Below, piece after piece: positions 27,901 to 39,900 of a DNA stretch of 64,000 nt. Below the pieces are notes generated by a model. The model saw nothing but the letters and a program-made list of their open reading frames with translations. It was not told the origin of the DNA and ran no database searches. Position 1 is the first letter of the stretch. The number at the start of each line of letters is the position of its first letter. This DNA is from Symsagittifera roscoffensis (taxonomy: Eukaryota > Xenacoelomorpha > Acoela > Convolutidae). A program made the translations under genes and the position numbers. The DNA lies in NCBI RefSeq assembly GCF_963678635.1, contig NC_087066.1:10772517-10836516 (forward strand), in the 5' to 3' direction.

Positions 27901-30900
27901 CGCAGCAAAAATAAACCAATAAAAAACGTAGCAGCTTTTTTGTTTCAGTTTTTTGAATTTTTTTACTGTTGAATGTGGCAGGACTGTGTACAAAAAACAC
28001 TAAATTTGACTAATGAGAGATGTTTTTTTTTTAAATTAACGCCTTGTTCAGATTTATTTTCACACCTATAATCCGGATAATTGAAATCAGCACAGTATTA
28101 AAAACTTGATCCGAATATGCCTTGCAAGAAAAATGCATGACATTCATTTTGTATCCGTCCGATCGAAAACATTTTGTAATTTTTGATAAGTAAAAATCCT
28201 GTTATAGAAAAATTAAGTTCTGAAATGCCTTCAGCATTAGAACTACTCCTTTTTGCTTCGTATTAACGATTTGACAAGTACAGTGAATCATACTGACATG
28301 ATATTATTTGCAAATCAATTAAACTCAACATATTGAAAAACGAAGCTTTACTTGAACGATTTAGAAAACAAAGACTTACTAAACTGAAATTTTCAAAAAT
28401 TGGTTAAATGTATAATGTTGACCTTGCAAAAAAACGATACGTGTGATCATATGGTAAACCAAAGTTTTCTGCCATATTTTTGAATAAAACACCAAAATTC
28501 CTAAGTTGCTGAAATGTTCCAATGAGTTGAAACAAAAGTGGGTTTCGATTTTTTTGAAATACAAACTATGAGTTTGTACCAATCAACATTAAGATGTTCA
28601 AGAACAAAATGTTAGAGCAACAGAAATTAGCACGTGAGGAATCAACATCAACCAAACAACAATAAACACAAATCAATCCCCATGCTTGTTGATTTTTCTG
28701 AAGATTATTTTTGAATAAAAACGAAGGAAATGGAACCTGATCTAGCTTTTTTGTATTGTTTTTTGTTGTAGTTGATTTTTTATTTTGGTTTTCGAGGTGA
28801 ATGTCATGTTGTTCCTTTGTTTTATTTTCCGTATGTGGATAATTTTGAATAACTTTTAAACCTGTGAAAGAATATAATTGAGTTAGTTCGCGTAGTGCGT
28901 ACTCTTTTGGGTAATAAGGTAATAGGTTGTTTCGGTGTTGATCAATTTCTTTTTTGTCTGAGTCGGTAATTTTATATGTGACATCAGCGGGTTTGGCAAT
29001 TATTTGGTATGGTCCTTTACGAAGGGGTTGTAGTTTTTTAGAGATTCCTTTTTGAGTGTTAAAATTGGGTATTAAAACAAATGTTCCAATTTTTAAATCG
29101 GAGGCTGGTGTAAAGCGTGAATTTATTTGTTCATTAATGTTTTGTCTTTGTAACAACTTTTTTGTTACTTTTTGGTAAATTTCATTGTGTTTTTTATCTC
29201 TGTTTAAAATCCATTTGGTGTGTGTACCGGAGGCTAATTTAAGAATTTGTGGGTGATGAAAATGATCTTCATCGTGTGTATGTAAAGGTAAGTTGTAACA
29301 AATTGATTCTTTATTCGGTTGACAATAACTTTGTGCATTTTTATGAGAGTTTGCTGTAAACATAATCGGTTTGCGTGGCTTTTGATTAAAAACCATTTCA
29401 TATGGTGACATTCCTAGAGTTGTCGTGATTTGTGAATTATATGCTAAGGGAAATAGTTTTACATCTGCTGACCATTCGGTATATCTTGTATCATTTCCAT
29501 TGATGATACATCTAAGATATTCTTGTAGTGAACGGTTCATACCTTCGACTAAGCCGTTTGTCCAAGGTGCGTGAGATGTACGTGGTTTGTGTTTGATGTT
29601 ATATAGATGACATAGTGTGATAATTTCATTATTTATGAATTCTGTACCGTTATCTGTAACTAGAATTTCTGGTAGTCCGAATTTGGCTATCCAGTGTTCA
29701 TATAGTGTTGTGTAAGCATAATATGCGTTACAATGTGGTACTGGGTTAAGTGCTACATAATGTGTAGACGCGTCAACAATTACCATAATGTAGGAGTTTT
29801 CTTCGGATGAGGGTGAAATTGGTCCTTTTGTATCAAATGAAATACGGTGGTTAAAGTACAAACTTTGTCCTTTAGAATCTTGTTTTTGTGCTATTTGTTT
29901 TTGATTTGGATAAGGTTTATTTAGCTGACATACTATACAATCATTGCATAGTACTTTTATCCAAATTGGTGCATTTGAAAAATAAAAGTTTTGTATGAAA
30001 TTTGAATATGTTTTCTCTGATCCAGAGTGTCCTTTAATGTTTTGTGTATGTGAAATATTAAAAGCTATAAGAATCATACTTAGAGGGAGACAGGGAACTG
30101 TAGATTCATTTAATTTGTATTCTAGAAGGTCTGTGATTTCGTTAATTGTTGTATTATTGAATTTTCGAAAATATCGGAGGAGTGTTTTATTTCCTAAAAT
30201 AGTTGTATCTGCCTTGACGGGTTTAGTTTTATATTTATGCCATGATTCTAGTTGTCTAATTACTGGGTCAAGATTTTGATATTGTTTCAAGGTATTAATT
30301 GTAATTTTATCTGTTGGGGGGAGAAAAATGTTTTCTATTTCTAATTTAGATAAAGGGATTGTATCAAGTGGGTCATGGAGGTCAAATACTTGATTTATTG
30401 TGTATTTTGAATCGTTTGTTTGTGGTCCTGATAAATTTAATTTATCAGTTAGGTTTTCTTTTTCAATTAATGGAAAAAGGTCTTTTTTATGCGAGTGTTG
30501 TTTTACTCTTTTTTGTTGGGTGTTATTTTTTATCCATTGTGAGTATGGAATTGGTTTGAAAGTTGATGTTCCAAGTAGATCAACTTCGTAGTGATTATTT
30601 TGGCAATCTAAATAGAGTGGGAAGTGTTGTAGATTGTTTATCTGTGATTGTTCAACATCAGTTTTTACTGCATATTTGCATTCTAGTCGGGGTGATGTTT
30701 TGTTTTCTGCAAGGTAGAATTTTATATTTTTGGGTATTTCAACTGTAGTTTTACGTGTAAGTAATTCAGGTGGTGTATTTCGATTTAATGTGTCTGGTAA
30801 TGCAAGATTTTTTCCTGCTGTCCAAACTATATGTAAGTTTGGGAATTTCATTAGAATTAGTTGAAATCTATAAACTCGGTGATTTGGATTAGATTTTTGT

Positions 30901-33900
30901 GTAAAGAGAAAAATGATTGGTTTGTGATCTGTGAAAAGAACTGTTGGATGTTTTGATCCAAGTATCAGAAATTCATATTCTGTTAGTGTATATATTATAG
31001 CTGTACACTCTCTCATTAGAGTTGAGAGTCGTAGCTCTGCTTGAGTGAATAATCGAGAATTTGCTGATATAAGATTCATTTTGTTTGTGCCATTGTGTGA
31101 TTGTAATAATGCTGCGCCGATGCCAAAATTCGAAGCATCGCACATTGCATAGAATGGTTGATTTGGATCTGGAATTGTATTCGAAATTTGTTCAGTTAGG
31201 AGTTTTTTAATTTCTTCAAATCGTGCTTGATGTTCTGTGTTCCATTCAAAATTATTTTGTTGTCTAAGTATATTATAAAATGGTCTTAGGTATAATTGCA
31301 TTTTATAGACATATTTACTTAAAAAATTTAACATTCCAAGGAATTCTTGGATTTTCTTTTTGTTTGTTGGTGGTTGGAGTTTTTGAATAGCATCAATGCG
31401 TGATTTTAATGGGGTGATTGTTTTTCTTTCTATATTATGTCCTAAGAATTTAACTCGTGTTAAAAAGAAGTGTGATTTATCGGGGGCGGCCTTCAGATTT
31501 TCGTTCTGAAGTATTTTGTGATAATGTTCTAAAACTTTAAACATTTCTTCTTTTGTCTGTGATTGCATAAAAACATCGGCTAAATAAGTGATTGCGTTTT
31601 TCTTGAGTATTAGTGGTCTAAAAATTTTGCTCATAAAAGCTGAAAATGCTGCTGGTTCTATGGATATTCCATAGAATAGGCGGTTGAATTCATATTGCTG
31701 ATTTCCAATAACAAATTGTGTTAAGCGTCGCGATTGTTCATCTAGTGGCATTTGATTATATGCACTATTCATATCTGCGGTTGTAAAGTATTTTCCGTTT
31801 ATTTTTATTAAAATAACTTGTATTGGTTCAATAGGCCAATTGCATTTTGATTCGTCTATTAGTGAATTAAGGTATCTAGCGTCTAGAACTATTTTTAATG
31901 ATTCTCCTTTTGCTAGGATGATAACAGGGTTGATAAATGTGTTACCTTTTGGTTGTTCTTCTTTGTTTACCGGTGAGATTATATTGTATTGTTCTAAAAT
32001 ATCAAGTAATCTGTTCACTTTATCGTGTAAATGAATTGGTACTTTACTTGCTCTTTGTTTTTTGAAAACTGCGTCAGGTTTTAATGGGAGATGTAGTGAT
32101 GAACTGATTTTGCCAACATCAAATTTAGATGTTGCATAGACTGATGAATATTTTATTAGCTGTTTGGCTAATTTATCAAATTCGTCTTGTGTTATTTGTG
32201 AATGTTGAAAGTTAAACATTGTTAAAAACTTCTGTTGAGTCTCTGTGTAGTTACTTATGTTGAATGTAGGTTTGAAATATGGAGTTTTTGTGAAATAATC
32301 TGTATTTCTTTTTTCATTACTTATTATATTATTTATGGATAATTCTTCATTAAGAATTGTAGATTGACAAATATCTAATAATTGGAGTATATTATTTACG
32401 CGGTATGCTTTTTCATGTATTGGTGATATCGTAGCGTTGGTTTCGCAATAGCCTAAAAGTCCTAAAGGTAATGTTACTTGATAGGGTGTATTGTTGTATA
32501 CATGTAGAGAAATAATATCTGAATTCGAGTTTTTCAAATATTTTATGGATGAAATTGTGATTTTGAAAAACTTATGGATAGGTTTGAATTCAAAATCTGA
32601 CATATAGAGTTGTTGTTTGTTTTGTTTTTTATCATATTGGTGAACTTGTTATATTGAAAAATTATATATGTTTCCTGATAGTGGTTTCAGGTGTTTTCTT
32701 TGTTGATTATATATCGGATAAAATTTTGAAAAGAATGGTGGTTGTTTATTTAATCTTTGAAAAAATGTTAGGGATTAGTCTTTTGTTTTTGTGTATTTAT
32801 CTTTGATTAGTATTTTACTATTCAAAATGTTGATTGTTGGTATATATTTAGAGATAAATGGTATTCCAATGATATTGTGTTTAATATCAGTGATATGGAA
32901 TATTTGTTTAAATGGTTTATTTAAAATTTTATTTTGTTCTATTGTTCTTGTGGGGAGAAGAAATAATTTAATTTTTCCATAGTTTACTAATGTTGATCCT
33001 TGTGCTGTTGCTAGTTTACTGGATGTTTCAAAGGGCGTTAGCTTTGGGTGTAGTGATTTTATCTCATTCCATGTTGGAATGTTTATTATGTTTGATTCTG
33101 CTCCTGAATCAATTAAAAAATCAATTTCAAGATCTGGTGGTTGAAATTCTTTGCTTCTTGGACTTTCTAAAAGAAATGGTATTGTCCAAATTTTTTTTTT
33201 GGGTTGTTCTTTTTGTATATTTTGATAGATGTGATTTGTATTCAAGCATTTTGTTTTATTATTTTCATTGGATTGATTTGTAGTGTTAATTTCGTTAGTT
33301 TCTTGTGCCGTTTGTGTAGAATTCTAAAAGGAGTTCTAATTGATTTTCGTATATATGTGATGAAAAAGGTTGTTCATATATAATAGGTTCGTAGTCATTT
33401 TCAATTGCTATCATATTTATGGAGGTAGTGTTTTCTGTATCACTTTCTGAATCTAATGATTCACAGTTTATTTGATTTAGTTGTAGTTCGTTATTTCCTG
33501 TGTCATCAATACCTGGGGGGTCTGATGTTGTTTCTGGGTTTGATTGTACTTGATTAATATTTCATTGATGTTTAGGTGTACTACTTCTGTGGCGATTGTT
33601 AGAATTATTATAATGGTTATTATTCCTGTGTGGTGATTGGGAATAATTTCTTTAACGATTATTATAACTTGAATGTCGATTTTGTGAATTATTTCGTGAT
33701 CTGTTTTGATAATTATTGTTTGGTCTGTTATAATTTGATCTATTATATGAGTTATTCCTTGATCGATTGTTCGGGTAATTCTGGTTTCGGTTGTTTGAAT
33801 AACTTCTATTCCGATTATTGGAGTAGTTTCTATTTCTATTGTATGATGAGTTTCGTGATTGATTGTTTGGATAGTAATTATTTCTTGATTGGGAATTAGA

Positions 33901-36900
33901 TCTAGAAACAAATTGTGTTGTATTTGAATTTGATCTGGAGTAGTTATTTTGACTATTTGGTCTATTGTAATGATTTTGTGACGAATTTTGTGTATTTTCG
34001 TTCTGATGATCTTCCTCTATAACTTGAGTTATATGGTGATTGATTTCTCGTGTAGTTGGTATTGTTAGGTAGTGGTTTTCCTGAACTGTTGTTGCTGTAT
34101 ACATTTTTGTTCGGTAGATTTTGATCTTTCTTCATGTATTGATAGAATGATTTATTCGGTTCTTTATATTTTTGAGGTTTGTTTTGATTGTCCTGTTGTT
34201 TTTGTCTACATTCGGAAATACTATGTCCGTATCGTCGGCAATAATTACACCATTTTTTGAAAGATGGTTTGCCTTTAAAGTTTGGGTGTTTTTCATAAAT
34301 ATTGAGTATTTCAGCGATTTTTTCAACGAGGTCTGTATCTGAATCCTGTATATTATTGATATTTGTGGTATTTGTTTCAATTCGATTAACATATTGTAAT
34401 TTCAGATTTTCTGTTTCTTCAAGTTTCATTGTGATTTCCGCTTGCTCTAGCTTGTCTACTAGTTTTCGAAAATCTAAATCGGGCTCTCGAATTGAGGAGG
34501 GATGTGATGCTCTCTTTTTTATTGCTATTTTCCTTAATTGAGGTGTTAAGGTCATCATTAAGATTTCTGTCATTTTTGTGTTTTTATAATCGTGTGTATT
34601 TAATGAATATGCTTTTCGAACTAGTGTTTCGATACGTACTGCTAATTGTTTGATGGTTTCATTTGGTAATCTGCGAATTTCATTACATAAAACTCTTTGT
34701 TGTTGTTTATTTCTTTCGGAGTCAAACATTTTTGAAAATTCTTGTGTAAATCTCTTCCAATTTGATTTTATTTCTATAGGCAATACTGAAAACCATTTTT
34801 GGGCTGCGCCGTCTAGGGTTGTCTGTATCAACGCTGTGCGTCGATGTATCCAGTTTTGATGTAGTGGCGTATTAATTGGTTCAGGTCCTATATTTAAAAT
34901 TAAATTTGCTGTTACTGCATTTAAATAATCTTCTACAGAATATTCAGGGTCTGTTCCTGTGAATACCATTAATGATTTGTTTGATGTTTTTGATGATCCA
35001 CCCATAAGGTATGGATTCATTGTCATTTGTAATGATTCTGCTGCATTTGGCATTTGTGAAAAATTAGAAAGTTGATTTTTTGTTATTTCGTGTTGTTGAA
35101 GATAATATGGAAGTGGTATTTCATTTTGCATTTATGTTGGTTGATATGAGTGTGTAATCATTGGGTTTTGTGGCTGAATTGGTTGAAAAGATTGTGTATT
35201 AATTGGGTTTTGCATTTGTATTGGTTGTTGATTTTGTGTATCTATCTGGTGTGGAGAAAAATTTCTATGATGTGTATATGGTTTCTGCATTCCTTGTCCG
35301 CGATATTCTTGGGTATATGGTGCAAATATATCTGGTTGTAAATGATCATCATCAGAGGATAGGTAATCCGTTTGATGAGGTGCTTGTTTTTTATTTTTAT
35401 TNNNNNNNNNNNNNNNNNNNNNNNNNNNNNNNNNNNNNNNNNNNNNNNNNNNNNNNNNNNNNNNNNNNNNNNNNNNNNNNNNNNNNNNNNNNNNNNNNNN
35501 NNNNNNNNNNNNNNNNNNNNNNNNNNNNNNNNNNNNNNNNNNNNNNNNNNNNNNNNNNNNNNNNNNNNNNNNNNNNNNNNNNNNNNNNNNNNNNNNNNNN
35601 NTCTTCAAAATAATCGATTATAATGGCTATATAATCGATTTCGTGGTCTGAATTTCACATCCGTAATGGATTATAATCGGTTATTTTTGTCTCGGGAATC
35701 CATTATAATCGATTAAAATCCATGGGCGCTCGGTGCGGGACGCGTTTTGTCCGGTTAATTTAAATCAGCACTGTATTTCTGGGAAAACAAGCTATGAAAT
35801 TTATGCTAGTTGGTACATTTTCAGTTTTCCTTTTTTTATGCTAGCTAGTTGAGCGGTCACCATTATAGGCGGTCACCATTATAAGCGGTCACCATAATAA
35901 GCGGACGCAGCATTATCTGATGTGATTAACATTATTAGTAATGTGTAAGAGTAGATTAATCCAGTAAAGTTTGTAAAATTAGGTTTCAACTGGAACTAAG
36001 TTCATACTCTTGTAAAAGTATTATGGTTTGTCTATTTAACCTCTGATCTTAACTTACCGCCGACCTTTAGTTGTTAATTTATATACCTGCCAAAAGCGCA
36101 TCGGCTTTTGGTAGACTCTGAATTGGACACTATCTTTTATGATACGTAACAAAACAAACGTAACCAATTCAATCTTTTAACACGTATTTTATCTTAGTTA
36201 GAATCCCCGTCTTTTATTTAGTTTTAAATAAAAGCCTACCATTTTAGTAGGAATCTTAATCATCCACAGTCTTAATCTATTCCTAGTTTAAGTCACTCTT
36301 TTACAACACGAGTGGTATCCTAATTTTTTAACATGGCGCAGTCTAATGAATCAAACCTACGCGGATTAGAGTTTTTCTGGAACAACTCATCAAATGAAAA
36401 TCAACATGACTGGGAAAGGTGGGCGGAAAAATTCCAACTGACAATTATTGCGAAAGATTCCGTAGACATCGAAGATGTAATTAACCCACCGATAAGAGAT
36501 GAACTAATTTACCCTATGGCAGAACCATTGGACACATCCGAGGATCAGACCCGTCGGGCCGAACAAGAGGAACGTCATAGAGTAGCAGTACAAAATTACA
36601 ACGAAGAATTAAGAAGGAGAAGGGCGGAAGATAACGCCAAATTCAACGGACTTAAAATAGGAGATATTGACAAGAAGCTCAAATCACAGCTATACCTAGC
36701 ACTCGGGAAAGAAGGACAGAAATGCTTCTCTCATAAAAATCCTGGAAAAAAAATACTGGATATCAATTTCGCAGAATTTTGGGAACTATTAAAAACGACT
36801 TTCACGATCACTACAAACCTAACATACGAAAGATTCAAATTCTTCGGCCGAAGACAGAAAGAACATGAGTCCTTAGAAAAATTCCATGAAATTCTTTCAG

Positions 36901-39900
36901 AACTAGCAAAAAATTGTAAACTGGGGGAACTCGAGTCAGAACTAGTAAGAGATATTTTCATAACCAACATGAGAAATGTCGAGATCCAAAAGAAACTATG
37001 CATTGAATACTTGACCCCAGAAAACGTACTATCTTATGTACTAGTTCACGAAAAAGGTACTAAAATCCATCAACAGTACCTAAAATTCCCAACTTACAAC
37101 CCAGGACCAAGATCACAATATGTGAAGAACGAACCAACATTAAACATAGTCGAAAATAACAAGTGCCGTAATTGCGGCCAGCAATTCAAAAAAGGACACC
37201 TATCCACATGCCCGGCTAGAGATAGAAACTGCAATACGTGTGGACGGAAAGGACATTTTGCTAAACACTGCAGGAGTTCAGCTAAAACTCAAACTAACAT
37301 CGTCGATCAGAATCGGGTACCCCAAGAAAACGAAAATGTCCGGGCCAACCCGCAGGAAAACCCCGAATTTGAGGTTAACCTAGACGACTTCTTAGTCCTA
37401 GCCATCGACACAAATAATCAAATAAATGCCGTAGAAGACAGAATAGAGCGCGGAGTGAGAACCGTATTCAATCACGAAGGATTAGAATTGAAAAAGACAC
37501 TAAAAGTAGCTCTGGGAAAATTCAACCCCTACTATACCGAGATTCAAATTGACTCTGCAAGCCCAGTTTCCTTCATGAAGAAAGACCTACTACATGAACT
37601 GAAGATACGAGACAGATTCGTAAAGCTAGAACCGGTGGACGAGATAACAATGAAAGCATACCAGGGTTTCGGGAGTACGATCAATATTATTGGAAAAGTT
37701 CGAGTGAAAATCCAATCGAAAGGATGGGAGGCTAATGATCAAAAACTCTTTATCACAGAAGGGGCGGAAAGAAATCTACTAGGAAACGACATCCTACCGA
37801 ATTTGGGTATTGTAGTATTTCAAAAACAACCTCCACCCAACGGGTCAAAGTCACGGGAAAATCAGAAAGTACCACCCATCGGGACAAATGTCAACCAGAT
37901 AAAGTTCGCATCCGACATCCAACAGGATCAAAATCAAGAGACACCATCCCAACGTGAGTTTAAATCATACATATCAAAGCACTTTTCAGACCTTATAAAA
38001 AGAACTGGTAGATCAAAAAACTACGTAGTTAATACTTATTTTAACGAGCCGATAAAACCGATACAGGTGAAAGGGAAACGTATCCCAATCCATCTTCTCC
38101 CCAAAGTCAAACTATGCATCGACCAATTATTGAGTGACGGACACATTGAAAAACTATCTAGATGCTCTGAAGATTGTTTTATTTCCCCCATCGTGATTAC
38201 AGCAAAAAGGGATGGATCAATTAAACTAGCGTTGAACTCAAAACTACTAAATAAACAAATATTTCGTAATAGATATCAAATGCCAAATCTATTCGAACTA
38301 ATTGACAACGTCGCAGTCACTATTAGCGGCCATGATCAAAGAAACATCTGGTTCTCATCGATAGATCTAAAATACGCCTACAGCCAAATTCCGCTTTCGA
38401 AAAAGGCAAGCAATCAGTGTAATTTTAACATTGTGGGGGGAGAAGTAACGGGTTCATACCGTTTTAAAACCGGATTCTATGGACTTGGCGACATGCCCAA
38501 TGAATTCCAACGTATAATGGACCGTTTGACGGAAAAACTACCAAATACTCATTGTTATCTTGACGACATCCTAATCGCCTCCGTAGGTAGCGAGGAAGAA
38601 CACAAAAAGCTAGTCATTAATGTGTTAAAAACGCTAGACGACGAGGGACTTGCCATAAAATGGGAAAAATGCACATTTTTAACTCATAACATAGAATGGT
38701 TGGGATTTAGAATTGACGCAAAAGGGACGACACCATTGATACATAAATCTGACGCAATCAGAAATTTAAAAGAACCAAACTGTATTAAGGACATCAGATC
38801 CTTAATGGGATCGATTAACCAATTTAATAAGTTCATACCAAACTTAGCTTCCTTATCAACACCCTTCAGTGAACTCATGCAAAAGAATAAACCATTTAAG
38901 TGGTCCACTGTACATACGGAAGCGTTTGAAAAAATCAAGAACGAAATTTGTAATACTGTGACAAACCACCATTTCGATGTAAAACTGAACACTCGGGTGA
39001 AATGTGATGCCTCACATTTAGGATTGGGCGCGTCAATCGAACAAGACCATTGGGGGAATTGGAAGACAGTAGCGTTCGCTAGCAGATTTTTGAATATCGC
39101 CGAACTGAAATACAGCACTAACGAACTCGAATTACTGGGATTAGTCTGGGCACTAGATCATTTCAAAAATTATCTACTGGGTAAACAATTCTCAATTTTA
39201 ACAGATCACAAAGCCTTAATAGGAGCACTGAAGGACGATAAATACACTAAAACGGCCCAATCACGTCTCACCCGTTGGGCGGATAAACTATTACCGTTCG
39301 ACTTTACTGTAGAACATTTACCCGGTAAAGATATGGGATTTGTCGACTATATATCCCGACACCCATCGGGTGAACCCGTACCAGTTTCCCTGGATGACGA
39401 TAAGTTCGTTATCGCATCTGTAAACCAGATTAGTACACTATTAGGCTTTGATCACCTTATGCCAAAAAATTCGTGGGCGCAAATAAGAAATAAATTCTCT
39501 CAACATTTCTTAACAGATGACGTCACTTCTTGTAATGCGATTGGCCAGCCAACAGATCATATGACCAGTCAAGAAATAGAACGTGAGAAACGAATTGCTA
39601 ATGCCGCCGAAATTTTCCAAGCGATATCTAACCATTCAAACATTTCAGTGTGTCAAAATTCTCACTCGCGTACAGAACTGTGTGATTCATCCTGCAAAAT
39701 TAACGACTTTTTTATGAATTTTAAAATCCTGAAAGAAATGGCAGAACAAACTGAATTTAACCAACAAAAAGAACTCTCTATTAAAGAAAACACGGACGTT
39801 TTAACACCAAACACTAGTAACCCGTCGGAAAAACCCGAGAATCGATCACCTAGCAAGAAGAAAACAGTTAACTTATTCCCTTTCTCTTGGCCGGAAATAT

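Larger units (their letters stand above)
28566..35401 (-). mobile_element. G2: Ty3/gypsy LTR retrotransposon, 5' end lost in gap
   Basis: Minus-strand gag, protease and pol in the normal gypsy order, opposite to the host LRR gene. The 5' part, including any LTR, falls in the N gap at 35402-35601. Base composition (T-rich on +, Asn/Ile/Lys-rich protein) differs strongly from G1 and G3, and the integrase and RT are not close to theirs, so this is a different lineage. Boundaries on the left are uncertain. Confidence 0.88.

Noticed and set aside
33477-33911. Ile/Thr-rich 144-codon frame in G2
   Set aside because: Alternate frame of the Asn/Arg/Ser-rich gag tail; low complexity only.
38684-39118. 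Antisense frame of 144 codons within G3
   Set aside because: Shadow of the RT/RNase H region.
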